A DNA stretch of 64,000 bases from Anthostomella pinea (Eukaryota > Ascomycota > Sordariomycetes > Xylariales > Xylariaceae). The notes below the pieces were generated by a model, which was not told the origin of the DNA, did no database searches, and worked only from the letters and a program-made list of their open reading frames with translations. The stretch's first letter is position 1. Each line of letters starts with the position of its first letter. The stretch lies in NCBI GenBank assembly GCA_963556695.1, contig CAUWAG010000004.1, positions 2,480,001 to 2,544,000 of the forward strand, read 5' to 3'. Below, piece after piece: positions 33,730 to 45,411 of the stretch. The translations under genes and the position numbers were made by a program.

Positions 33730-35540
33730 TCACGGCAGCAACCGCCGAAAGGGATGCGCTTCAGTGTTGAACACCCACTCATCCAGTGATATGAGATCCG
33801 GCTCACTGAAGACGAGATAGAAGTATTTCAGCGTCTCGCCCATCCAAAAACTCTCCATGGAGTCTGTTTGGCGGACCTCGGCAGGACTCGCAACAGTCAC
33901 GTCTGCGACGGCGGAGTTTGCGATGTCCGTCTTCGTGACGGCTTGAATGGCTTCGAACACGGCCCACGCAGCTTCCAGTAATCGCGGGTCACCAGTCGTG
34001 CGGTACATGATGAATACGCTTTCGATGGCTTCTGGTCGGAGGACGTAGCGCTTGTCAGGTATGTCGGTGAAGCCTGGGGGAAGTCGTCGCTCCTTGATAA
34101 GGTCGGCAGCGCTGTCTATATCATATTTGTCTGCTCCGGCCCGTTCCAGCACGGCCTGCATCCATTTCTTCTCATCCCACGGACAATCGCTATCCGAGTC
34201 GCACGGGGCCATCCAAAAGACTTCGGGCATGATACCGAGAGGCATATTCTCATAGGCCCATATACAGCCATCAACCAGCTTTCGTGCTGTTGTGAGGTGT
34301 CCGCTTTCATTGAGCAGCTTTCCACCTATAGCGAGCATCCCGCCAGCAAAGCACACAAGGTGTTGACCCTGAGTCTCAACCGTAACCGACGGCTTGCCGT
34401 TCTCGGTGGAAGTCCGTGCGATGCCCGAGACCAGAATGTCTGCTGAGTCTGGCACCATTGGTCTGAAGAAGTTGTATTTGATAGCCGTTTTCATGGCCTC
34501 CGTGTACATATCGCCATAATGGGGCAGTAGTCCTCCGCTCAAAGCCACCATCTTCGGCAAGTATTCGAAACCGAATCAGCCATTGCGCCCAGGCTGAAGG
34601 TGTCGTCCTCTGTGAACCGCATATCGCGAGGGCTCACACTGATAGGCCAGAGTCCTGGGAGCTTCGTTTCCATCTGTTGTTTCTGCAGCGCTAGCATGAT
34701 ATTCTCGGCGGCGCTGAACCACTTCTGGTCGTTTGTGATCAACGAGAGTCTCGTGAATTCCATACAGAGAGACCCGATCTCGGCTACCAGGGCCCATTCA
34801 GCAGCCTGCTGTTTTCCCCCAGACGTGGCACGGCCGAGCTCCCAGCGGGTGATTGGCATGTGGTTGGGGGTATCGAATGCGACATACAGCATGTCACCGA
34901 CTTCCCTCGCCTTCTGGAGAAGCCTCGGATCCCCACTGAGGTCGTACGCGGCCAGGAACCCACCTAGGTAGCGAATCGTCGTCTCGAAAACGTTGATCTC
35001 AGTCAGGGAGCTCGTCTCGAAGCTGATGTTGGCTGCAACGGCCGTCACGGCTTCATCAAACTCCTGCCGGAGGCCCATGATACAGAGTGTGTCGAGCGAG
35101 TCGACCAGAGTTGCGCCCCATCCCCCAAAGGTGTTCTTGGAAGATGCGCTCAGTGGTGTCACCTCATCTTGAAGCCACGCGTGCTTTACATACGCGTCCC
35201 AGCAACGCTGAAAGGCAGAGCGCACGGCAGCCTGTCTTTGCAAGCGAAGCTTACGGTCGCTCGTCGTCTCTTGGGGAAACTCGGCCTGAATCTTGGGAAG
35301 AGCGACGGGCGGGCCTTGCGGAAATGCCCTCATGGATTGGGGCGGCACGGGATACTGGGTAGGTATCTGGCGCCAGAAGTAGTCCTCATCATTGAGGACC
35401 TTCGGGTTGACATGTAGGGGGTGTTGCGCTTCGGGCCAGAGACCTGCTTCAGGGCGGCGGACCGACAGTTTGTAGCCCAGGTAGAGAATGAGAAGCACCG
35501 CACCAATTGGAAAGACCAACCTGCGCCGTCCTGCAAACAT
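33730..35540 (-). CDS. GH47 class I alpha-1,2-mannosidase, frameshifted
   Basis: Predicted ER/Golgi enzyme that trims alpha-1,2-mannose from N-glycans. It is a type II membrane protein: the ATG at 35540 starts MFAGRRR, followed by a hydrophobic anchor (about residues 8-24) and a lumenal domain. GH47 landmarks are WGATLVDSLDTLCIMG, NVFETTIRYLGGFLAAYDLSGD, a GSLCMEFTRLS helix, FTEDDTFSLGAMADS, YVLRPEAIESVFIMYRTTGD, and the calcium-binding threonine in VFNTEAHPF near the C-terminus. The frame breaks just after GAMADS: at 34568-34570 the run AAA (TTT on the coding strand) is one base short of the family sequence. The frame continues perfectly one base over with EYLPKMVALSGGLLPHYG. Total is about 603 residues without the break. 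It is either a recent pseudogene or a consensus error in a homopolymer. Confidence 0.88.
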
Positions 35541-37778
35541 CTTGCTTTGGTGAAATGCGGCGCGGCTGACTGAAGATGAAGGCCAAAATAAGAATTGATG
35601 AATTGGCCGAAGGTGAAAGGGACCGCGTAGCACTGCGTAGAGCGATTGCAGCAGTACACAAACTTAAAGTTTCGGTTGGAGGTAGGAGAGTCGCGCCCTG
35701 TAATCAATCAGAGGCCCTTGTCAGGCGGGCGCACAATTCCTTACAATGGTCAGGTTGAAGACGGGCAGGTGTATTCAGAGCCCTCCATTGTCATGGCCAC
35801 TCTCATAGCTTCAATTGACCTACTGCGAGACCAGCGGTCTGAACACGACTCCTTCAATCCAGTCAATGGAATCAATGGGAGACTGGACGACTGGACGGGC
35901 GCGAGGGCCTGGCGGCATCTTTCCAGCACCGGCTTCCATGAGCATGCTGTCGGATCCAAGGTCATTGTAACCTCGGGGGGATGACTTTGAAGACACCCCC
36001 GATGGACTGGATAGTTTTGGGCCAGGGTGGTAAATAATATTAGACGTTTCTGATGAAAGCTCAAGTGATGATAGAGTCTCTTTCGCATACAGAGGCCTAC
36101 TTATCTACTGGACAATTGATCTCGCAGGAGAAAACTGCGCGGAATCATACGGCGTCCCGATCCATCGAATGGCGAGAGACGGGAGTGTCGGTTCCATCTC
36201 AACTGGCCTTGTACGTACATTGTGTACCTGCAGTAGAGTTAGAAACCCAAACCTCGCCGTGACACATTCCTCCTCGTTCACACCTGTTGTGTCGCTAATA
36301 GACGATTCGAGTACCCATATGGAAAGGCCTAGGGAAACGCCTGAGCAACGCCATCAGCCATCATATAAGTCAAGTTCCATGTAGTCATCACCGACCTCTC
36401 CCGCTCTAGTAAGCAAGACGCGGCGCGTTGTCTCGTCTCGGGCAATTAACCAGACCGACCGAACGCATGGCAAGACATGTGGCCGTTTCCACATGCGTTC
36501 CCGTTCCGCTCTGATCTGCCTAGCCATCCGGCAGTCCCAAGTCTCATCCTCCCTGCCGGGTTGACTGATATGCGATGATCCCCTAATATCACCAATGCCA
36601 TTACGAGTACCCCTAGTCTCTAGAGAGTCCCAGAAAAATGAAAGAGCAAAGAGCCCAATGAATGATTCTGATCCTCACCAGTGATTAGCAAAGTCGCAAG
36701 GCAGCGAGAGTTCCATGGGAGCCCCTCAGTATGTAGCAGTCACATTATACATACATAGGAGCTGTCTGAGCGGGAGGGTTCGCGCGCGACAACAGACCGG
36801 GAATGTGAGGGGGCGGGCTAGGTAGATACAGCTACGTAGACGGGCGGGTGACTGATCGAGCCTTATTCACGCAGCACCAAGTTCGACGGCTTGTACTTGG
36901 GGTGGCTCCTTGGTGGCAGAAAGGTGATCTGAAGAAACCTGGCCTCGTACTTGTCGCAACGTGTTTAAGCATAGTTCTGTAGCACCTGCGCGGATACCTA
37001 CCGTGTATTCCCATGATTCCGCATGGCGCAACAAGTACGTATGCAAGTCCATAAAAAATCGAGGTCAGAGTAGCGAGTTCTAGAAAACACACGAGTCGAT
37101 CACATGGAGATGAGGACCGCGGCGAGTATGTGCTGGACCAAAACCTGGCCTCCCAGCAATGTTTGTTTTGCCCTTGAAGTATGGTACAATGACTGCGCAA
37201 ACACTGAAGGTGTTGCCCAGAGGCCAATAAAACATCCAGCTATGGGAATAATCCGTAGCCTGTCATATGTAGTAGGTATTATCAACTCTCAGAAGATTGT
37301 ACAAGAATATGAGGTCATGGGACATTGGCGAGAGCACAAGAAACGAAGGCTCCTTGGGTGACGAAACAAGTGCGTGGAAAGTGGTTTTGACTTTGTCAGA
37401 GGCTTTCCAGAATCTGAGACAGGCCTCCTTCAGACAGCCAGAAGTCTGTTCAAATCCATGGATTCTCCACGCCCTTCCCAACAGCTCAAGACCGCACACA
37501 TCGTGAATCCTCTGTGGCGAAGTAGGTTGTCTGTCCGTAACACCGGGACAAGAAGTTACAAGAATCAAGATGGAATCCTGTATGACCAAGGACTCCAAGG
37601 TGTAATGCAGAATACCGTGCCGTCCACGTTCCAAATCTATCACACCATTCTGCCTCCCAAACTCCAGCCGGCTTCCGTCATGAGCTCCTCAAAAGGGTAT
37701 CCCTCGATCTCCGTGCATTAGGTATTATCGGTCGTCAAGAGAATCGTAGATTGGACGTTATGCAAGACTGCGAGCCCC
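35541..37778. other. Intergenic
   Basis: About 2.2 kb upstream of the mannosidase and downstream of the wall-protein gene. ORFs here are short; the longest minus one (37263-37643) starts with GTG and has no recognisable feature. Confidence 0.5.
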
Positions 37779-38424
37779 TTATAGAGCGAAAGCGACCATA
37801 CCGAGGACACCAGCGAGGCCAGCACCCGAGAGGGCGGCGACCTTGCCGGCACCAGCGGTGGGGATGGGCGAGGTGGAGGGGGTGGAGGAGCCGGAGGGGT
37901 AGCCAGCGGCACTGGTGGTAGGGATCAGACCGCCAGTAGAGGTAGAAACGCTGACAGGGACCGGGAGAGTGCCGTTGGCGGAGATCGTAGGGTAGGGGAC
38001 CGCGGTGGTGGCCTCGGAGGTGGTGGGGTAGGCGACCTCAGAAGTGGTGGGGTAGGCCGAGGTCTCAGCGGAGGTCTCAGCGGTGGTGGTCTCGGCAGCC
38101 GAGCTGTTGGCGGGTTAGCAACTTGTGGTCTCGTCAACATCTCCTGGCATCTTACCAGGTGGAGCAGATAACGGACGAGGTGGTGTAGACGGGCACGCTG
38201 ACGGTGCAGCCACCCGGGCAGTTGGTGATGGTTAGGGTTGTGGCCTCGGTGGCGGTGTAGGTCTGGGTGCCGTAGGTGATGGTGGTCTGGCCCGGGCAGT
38301 AGGTCTCGAACGCGGTGGTAACGACGGTCGTCCACGAGACGGCCTCAGTGGCGTTACCGGCGGCAGCAGGGTAGGTGGCCGAGACGCCAGCGGCGAGGGC
38401 AACAGCGGCGACGGCGAATTGCAT
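37779..38424 (-). CDS. GPI-anchored cell-wall protein, CCG-6-like
   Basis: A small secreted wall protein of 197 residues from two exons (38156-38424 and 37779-38103; 52-nt intron with a CTAAC branch site). It has a signal peptide ([16 protein letters not shown]). Next is a compact domain with paired cysteines and the repeated [19 protein letters not shown] and TNCPGGCTV pattern of the clock-controlled CCG-6 family. A Thr/Ser/Glu/Pro-rich stalk with near-repeats (AYPTTSE) follows, and then a C-terminal hydrophobic tail ([14 protein letters not shown]) preceded by small residues (ALSGAG), as required for GPI attachment. The role is structural, in the wall; clock control is known for the Neurospora relative but not visible here. 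Confidence 0.87.
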
Positions 38425-41400
38425 TTTGACTGATTTGGTCTGGTATAAGGTACTCGGGGAGAGTTGTAAGGTGTCGAGAGGATTATTATTTGCTGATAGT
38501 GATTAGGTATGCTGGTTAAAGAATGAAATTGACTGAAAAGTCAGGGTATAGGTAGCAAGTGAATGTGTGTGGGTGAAGAGGGAAAAGAGAAAAGGATGGA
38601 CGACTCTTGGACGAATCGTCTTATATACAGGACGAACGACCGCTGGGTGCTGGGGTGACCGCTGACGGCTGCCGATGCGACTTGACCGACGGACCTGGAC
38701 CTGCCTGCCATCCACGATCCATGGAATCCGGATGCCTGCCTGCTCTCGCCTTGTCGATGGATAACGGCCTCTGGGTAGGCGACATAATGGATAGCGCCGT
38801 GAATAGAGGCATGGCGCTAGGTGCAAGTGGCCATCCAAAGTGGCGGCGGTCCATAATTGGTTTTCCTATCTTATTTCGCTTTCTGGCCAAATCAGAGGCG
38901 AAGGAGCCAACCAGGATACGTTTGTGGCATAGCAGGGCCGAAAAGGGTCCAGTGTGAAAGGGGGAGGGTGTGTGGCCAGTGGCCCAGCGCGAGCCTTCCT
39001 CGCCTCCCATGCAGCAGCTGTGATGCTGTCAGGCTGTGAAAGAGGAAGTGGATGGGGGGACCGGATCTTGGGTTCAATGTGGGCAGGTGGCGGACGGGTA
39101 CCTGTTGCAAAAGGGGTGAAGATGGACGCCCGCCCCATCTTTCGGGTGTTCCAAGTCACTCGTAGATAGTGCTGTTAAGGAGCTGATGTACCTCGCCGGG
39201 CCAGTTGCCGTGCTTCGGTACATTCAAGTGATACATACGGTCGCGGCGGCATAACAGACCATGAGATCGGCTTAGTTACTATTTCAAGCCTGCTAGTCGG
39301 GGCTACTGCAGGTACAGCACGGTTCTTGACCGGGATATCGATGCGAGTGGAAATTGGGCCCCATATGATGTTCCCTTGGCCGAAAGCACCAACCGTTCGA
39401 ACGGGGAAAATGCGATTGCTGGTGATTGCGCTGGCGCTTGGGCGTGTTGATGTAAACATGGCTGACTGACAACTGTCCGTCAATACCTCTTCATAGCGGT
39501 CAACCAAATGTGTGCAAGTACCTACCTAATGTTTGTGCTGACATCTACATACCGCGGTTGCGCTATAAAAAGTGCTGGCAAACAAGGAGTGGCGACTTCG
39601 CCATCCAACACATCATGACCGCCGAATCGCTTGAACACACGGCCAAAAACAGAATACCCATTCCTGCGAATCCCATGGCAACGTGTCTACTTATTAGTAA
39701 TCCCGTTGCCGTTCGCCACGGTATTCTGGTGAAGGGCTTTCGCAAGCGTGTGACCGACAACACAGCAGGTGGACTGGTATTTCTGACTCCAGCGTTCCCG
39801 GGGGTGAGCGATGACTGCGATGCACCGCAAGCTGCAGACGGAGATGCAGGAACAGCTCGCGCTTCTGCAGGAACAGAAAGCCAATATCACCCGTGAGCTG
39901 TTGCTAGTGGCCCGCTGTCATCTCTGCCTGCTCAGTGCTGACGGGGTTTTGATAGAGGACGGCGATTGGAAGTCACGGCTACCCAATCAAGCAGCCAAGA
40001 CAACGTGCTAGGGCAGCAACGGGCTTACCCCTGATTGCCAGTGGCTGATTCAGGGGCCGGACGCTGATGGCCAGTCTTGATTGGCCACAGCCTACACGAA
40101 TGGGGAGATGGCAGATGCCAAAACCAGACAAGTTGCTGTCGCCGCTTTGAGCCATCTAATTTCATGATGGCCCCGGAACATGCAGTAGATTCATCAATTA
40201 TCCGTCAGCCTGCGCCAGATGGAACTCCACCGCATTCCGTCACGTTCCCTTCTCGAATTTCCTTGTGAAGACGACATGGCAGCATGGCCGACGAGCGGGT
40301 AGTAACCCGAGTCACGGACAGGGATGCCTGCTCGATGCCAGGGACACTTCTCCAAGTTCGGTCAACGTCTCCAGGCGAGTCGATCATTGTTCCTGGCATT
40401 TCCGGGGATTCCCCTCAGGAAAGTGCTGAAAATGGCGGGGCCAAAATATGTTACGCTGTCGGCTGCCGTCTGCATTTGGTATGGCATGGCACGAGAATGT
40501 CAATATTCCTAAATGACTCCTCGTATCGACAGATTCATCAAGACCCGAACAATCTCGACTATTCGATTTTGAAATGGGTCGGGGCCCAGCAGAGATTAGG
40601 CTATCGCCATTAATCTTGATAAGAGCATATGGTTATCTTCAGCATCTAACATCGGATCAGCAACGTCGACGATAAAGATCTCCAACCCCAGAGGTTCAAC
40701 ACGGAACACCCCTGATCCAAGTCTCTGCTAATAATGGTCGACTCCCGGAACTATTGTGATCAAAATGCCCATGACCTGGACATGATTTTTTTTTATAGGT
40801 TTCTGGTCAGTTCGAAGAGTGGCGTGGCTCCCACCGCTTCCCCGTGATGATCGATCTCGTGGAGCCCCGGGGCCCCGGAGCTGAGATGAATCGAATGCTT
40901 TGCATGATATTGCTATTCACGGTTCAACAGTGGCTCCGGAAATCGATACTATGCTGGATTCCTCCTGGAAGCTCAGAGACACCTCGTTCAGCTCATTGAA
41001 TCCAACGCCAGAGTACTCATCTGAAGTTCTGAACTTCCCCGGTATCCCATCCCAGGAGCCAAGCATCCCAAGGCCCCGATGGCCAGATTCGGCAGGTTAC
41101 ATGGCGTCGGTGGCCACTCAGTGTAACTTCCACCATGCTCACGTCACGTAAGGATTCAGGAACGATGCAGATCGTCAATGCAACCACCGCGCGAGTAATC
41201 AAAGAAATACGAGCCCGGTAATCTACGCGGTTGTGGCCATTCGGCGCGAGTTTCGCGTCCCAGTTCCGTTTCTTTCGTCGCGGCTCGACGGAATACATTA
41301 CGGTTTCTCATCTTGAGATAGATCGTTCTCGAGCCATTGTACACTTCACTTCCCTCGGCCCTACTTCCCCTCGAGCGGTTTTCTCACCACTGCTTCGCTG

Positions 41401-42498
41401 AACCGACTGAGGTGCTGTCGTTTTTAGATTCAGCCTAGCACCTAAAGAGCTAGAGCCAACTGTTGGCCGCGTGCGTGCGCATTCCTGGCCGATGTGAGCA
41501 CTTGGTTCCACCCTGCGACGAAGGGATCGATTCGGCGTTAGGTCTCGGCTTTGAACCTGGACCAACGTCGGAGCCTCTTATGGCACTTTTCTCCCTTCTC
41601 TGTCCAGATGTCGCACTATCCGCCACCAACCTGGAGGTTTTACAGCTTGCGGCTCGAGGAAGACTCGGAGAAGAGCCAGCTAGGCATCGGCCACCAAGTC
41701 ATCCGTATGGTGGTCTTCTGGGTAAGTTAGCTCATGGGAGCTACTGATCAAGTGATCAGTGAGAAGTGAAAATCGGGTTTTCTGTCGATTCTCGCCGATT
41801 TATGCCGCATTTCTCTTGATGTGAGCTGGGCGACGTTGAGTCCTTTGGCTTGTTTCGTGATGAAAGCTGAGAAGCAGTGAACATGCTGGGGTGAAGTTCT
41901 GCCGCGCTTGCTCGGAATCAGTTCGCAGTCTCGGATTCGCTTGATGAATCCTCTCTCGCAATCAGCGTGCCCGAGCCAATGAAGTCGACCAGAGAGGGTG
42001 CTTCGAGGTCCAATCGGGCAGCCGACGTTTGATCTGAAGCTTGGAAGGGTCAGAGATGGTATTGAACAAGATGCACCGGCGATACAATCGAGGCTCAAGT
42101 CGTCAGGCCGGAGTCATTACGTGTCTGGACGGGCAAACCCGTTGCGCCCGTCACAAGGCCACATCGGAATGGTATTGGAGAAGCTCGCTGGATGAGGTTG
42201 AGAACGCACGCATGGCGATGGCCCACCAGAGATGCGGGATGGAAACACCGGATCACCGCATTCTGACGAGTCACGACGGCATGATCGGATCAGAGTGGGA
42301 CAGATCTAGGCCGAGGTGTACTGCCGATGAGCTTATAAAGCTTCAAAAGACTGATGTCATCACCATCTGCCACTTTTCACGTACTGATGAGTCTGTCAAT
42401 CCCGTCGCAACAACCAAACATCATACTGCGAGCAAGCAGTCTTTTCAATTGACCCTCCAAAAGCTCGTGAAAGAAGTTCAGAGTCAAGTCAGCTCAAG
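38425..42498. other. Intergenic, possibly with small unrecognised ORFs
   Basis: About 4 kb with no gene I can support. A 66-codon ORF at 39811-40011 begins with a coiled-coil-like stretch (HRKLQTEMQEQLALLQEQKA) and might be a remnant. A 158-codon ORF at 42041-42517 overlaps the start of the next gene in another frame. Neither shows a known domain. Confidence 0.45.
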
Positions 42499-43646
42499 AT
42501 GGGCGGCAACACAATGAAAGCAGTCGGTATGCGCACCCCGCCCAGCTTCAACACCAAACAACATCCCCCGCCTAAGCCCTCGATATCTCGAGTTCCAATG
42601 CTTTCCCCGTAGACTCCAGTCAGCCAGCTAATCCAGCAACCCCTCTCCCAGAAATCAAAGGCGGCAAAGGCCCAGCCAGCGCGCTCTTCATCAACGACAA
42701 GACCCCGATCCCGACCCCCAAGGCCGGCGAGGCCCTGATCCGCATCAAGGCCTTCGGGCTGAACCGCATGGACCTAATCCAGCGCGAGGGCAACTACCCA
42801 CTCCCCCCACAGGCGCCGTCGACGCTGGGCGTCGAGTTCAGCGGCACGATCGAGAGCTTCGGCGGCGACTCCTCCTCGCATGGCGACTTCAAGACCGGCG
42901 GCGCCGTCTTCGGGCTCGCCTACGGCGGCGCGTACGCGCAGTACATAGCCGTAGACGTGCGCATGCTGATCCACAAGCCCGACTCCAAGGTCTTCAGCTG
43001 GGAGACGGCGGCGGGCATCCCGGAGACGTGGATCACGGCGACGCAGGCGCTGCACCTGGTGGGCGAGTTCGCACCCGGCAAGGCCGTGCTGTGGCACGCA
43101 GGCGCGAGCGGCGTCAGCATCGCGGGGATCCAGCTGTCGCGCGACAGCGGCGCGGGCGCCGTCTACGCCACCGCCGGCACGGACGAGAAATGCCGCTTCA
43201 TCGAGAAAGAGCTCGGCGCCACCAAGGCGTTCAACTACAAGACGCAGGACTGGGCGCAGGAGATTCTGCGCGAGACCGATGGCAAGGGAGTCGATCTCAT
43301 CGTCGACTTCATCGGCGCGAGCTACTTCAAACAGAACCTGGCCGCGGCGGCGCGGGATTGCCACTGGGTGTCGCTGGGCCTGATGGGTGGGTCGAAATTG
43401 CAAGATGTGGACATTGGCCCGTTGCTGTTCAAGCGCATCAGGCTCGAGGGCAGCACGCTCCGCAGCAGAGACCCCGAGTACCAGGGCAAGCTGAGGGACA
43501 AGCTGGCTGAGTACATCCCGGACTTCGAGAGCGGGAAGCTGAAGGTCAAGATCGACACTGTGTTGTCGATGGAGAATATCGTCAAGGCGCATGAATTGAT
43601 GGAAGCGAACAAGACTACGGGCAAGATCATCTGCACGGTTCCGTAG
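42499..43646 (+). CDS. Zinc-free quinone oxidoreductase (PIG3-like MDR family)
   Basis: A medium-chain dehydrogenase/reductase predicted to reduce quinones or enones with NADPH. Two exons (42499-42526 and 42652-43646, intron 125 nt) give 340 residues. Motifs: IRIKAFGLNRMDLIQREGNYP (catalytic-domain entry of the PIG3/QOR branch), LGVEFSGTIES, and AAGIPETWITATQALH. The dinucleotide-binding segment is AVLWHAGASGVSIAGIQLSR, a variant of the usual GAAGGVG pattern. GVDLIVDFIGASYFKQNL follows and then the C-terminal NKTTGKIICTV. The paired zinc-ligand cysteines of alcohol dehydrogenases are absent. The tiny first exon is supported by exact frame and by MKAVEIKGGKGPASAL, typical of the family start. 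It is convergent with the hydrolase gene, 143 bases away. Confidence 0.9.
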
Positions 43647-43789
43647 GGCGAACGTATAAACCAATATAGAACTGAGTGTTTATTTTCCACTGTTACCTCC
43701 TGGGTCCCTACGTCTACACCCTGTAAACCAACCCAGTTGATGAAAGTGCCGTACATAACGCCATACCAGAACCCTCAGACCTGCGCTCG

Positions 43790-44889
43790 CTAATGCTCCT
43801 TTATCCACTTCAACATCTGCTCGTGTGCTGTTGCCTGCGCATCTTTGATATTCGCGTCCTCGTAGTCTCCATACACAGCGAAGCCTGATATCTGTCAGCA
43901 TGGTTTGTCGGGCGTTCTAAGAGTCCTTGACTTACCGTGGGGAACACCAGGATAGACCTGAACTTCGTGCTCAACATTAGTCTTCGACATCGTGTCCTCT
44001 CCGGCTTCCCGGACGTCGTCCGGAAACATGGGATCGTGCTCGACGCAGGCCAAGCTGACCGGGACCTGAAGATGTTCGAAGTCATCCGGAGACACGAGCG
44101 TCGCATGCGCCAGCGCGCCGGCTTTGATGTATGGGCCCTTCTTCGTCGGGCCTTGGCCCTCGCCGGCCTCCTCATCGGCCGGCTTCTGCGCACCACTCCA
44201 GCCTGTCGATGCCGGCGTGCGCTCGCTTGCCAACAGGAGGATGTACCGTCCGCCAAAGCAGTAGCCGACAGCATATATACCACCACCGTTACCAACAGCA
44301 TCTGCGAACTCGCCCTCGCACGCATGGAAGACTTTTTCCAGCAGAGGCATGACCTTCTCCTCGGTGTGTCGCGCCAGCCACATGTCGATCATGAAGGACT
44401 TGGCCGTCTCGGCAGCCTTGAGCTTGACTGTCTCGAGGAACGACGTTCCCTCCGTCTCGGCATCGGGAACGGTCGTCGAGTTGGGAGCAGGGTCGCCTTC
44501 GAACATATCGGGCATCACCACCACGTAGCCTTCGTCGGCAAACTTGTCGGCTTGGATCTGGTTGTTCGTCGACTTGAGGCCGGTGCCGCCTGTGAGTAGC
44601 AAAAGCAGCTTCGAGGGGTTCGTCGGGTACGATTCCGGCTTCGCGATGTAGACGTCGACTCCGCCAAGCTTCCTCACTTCTCCCTTGGGAGCTTCGCCAG
44701 CGGCTGTTCGAACGGGGTCAGTTGAACGTCAGATGCTAGCTGAGTCGTTTCTGGCTACGTACGAGTAGGTCTGTCCGTCGTGCAGTGCTCGCCCATGGTA
44801 GGCCCAGTCTGCGCCGGCGTGTCGCCCGGGATGGGGGACTCCTGAGCATCGCTCTCAGGAGCTTTCGTTGCGACGTCGGCTTCAGTCAT
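43790..44889 (-). CDS. Dienelactone hydrolase family protein
   Basis: An alpha/beta hydrolase of 329 residues from three exons (44763-44889, 43936-44703, 43790-43884). The first 45 or so residues are polar and probably disordered. The DLH core has the nucleophile elbow GYCFGG (Cys near residue 191), an Asp in CVEHDPMFPDD and the His in YPGVPHGF, split by the last intron: together a Cys-Asp-His triad. Relatives hydrolyse dienelactones or related esters in aromatic breakdown, and many fungal copies have unknown substrates. The ATG lies 522 bases from that of RPA1 on the opposite strand, so the two probably share a promoter region. Confidence 0.9.
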
Positions 44890-45411
44890 GGCTGGAAGTT
44901 GTCTGAGTGAGAAACAAAAGAGCACACCTAGTAAATCGAGCTCAGGTATATGAATGCAGGAAGATTCGCAAGGAAGATGAGCCTGTGACAGTGTCGTGGT
45001 GAGTGCTGAAGCAGCTGGAGGTGGGCTGCTGGCCCCTGGGGGAATGACGTACCGCCACCCTGCCAGCTGCCAGATGTGAAGTCGTGTCCTCGGCCTGACA
45101 TGGAATGCCCCCGATCTGTACTGTGCATGTTGACAGTGTGGATGCTGGCCTACACGGCTGCGGTCTCCTAGCGCCTGTCGCGCCTGGGCAGCTGGGTTGG
45201 ACCCCGCGCCGTCCCAACTCTACTGCCGTCCGACACGCCACCAAAACCACTTTAACGGGCGACGCGACTTTTCAGAGCCTTGACGCGTTGCTCCCCACTG
45301 CCCCCCACTGCCCGTCAACATTGACTCTTGTCTCTCTCAATACACAAATCATCTTGCAGCCTTTCAACGAGATTCGTTTTTGTATTGAGGCACGAGAAAC
45401 AAACAGTCAAG
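44890..45411. promoter_or_regulatory. Divergent promoter between hydrolase and RPA1
   Basis: Head-to-head intergenic region. It includes an ACGCGT MluI-type box (listed separately) and a second related GACGCGAC at 45261-45268, both on the RPA1 side. Confidence 0.55.
45283..45288. promoter_or_regulatory. MCB (MluI cell-cycle box) ACGCGT
   Basis: A perfect ACGCGT 124 bases before the RPA1 start. In fungi MBF complexes act through this site on S-phase replication genes, so the position fits; occupancy is inferred. Confidence 0.4.

Noticed and set aside
35541..35633. Longer N-terminus for the GH47 enzyme
   Set aside because: The upstream in-frame extension begins with GTG. The ATG at 35540 directly precedes a basic, hydrophobic type II anchor.
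37263..37643. 126-codon minus-strand ORF
   Set aside because: Begins with GTG, has no family features and no context.
39510..40011. Possible two-frame gene remnant with a coiled coil
   Set aside because: Two overlapping short ORFs look weakly protein-like, but no splice or frameshift joins them into a recognisable product.
42774..43664. 296-codon minus-strand ORF
   Set aside because: Exactly antisense to the quinone oxidoreductase exon; produced by its GC-biased codon use.
43937..44599. 220-codon plus-strand ORF
   Set aside because: Antisense shadow of the dienelactone hydrolase gene, which has clear family motifs.
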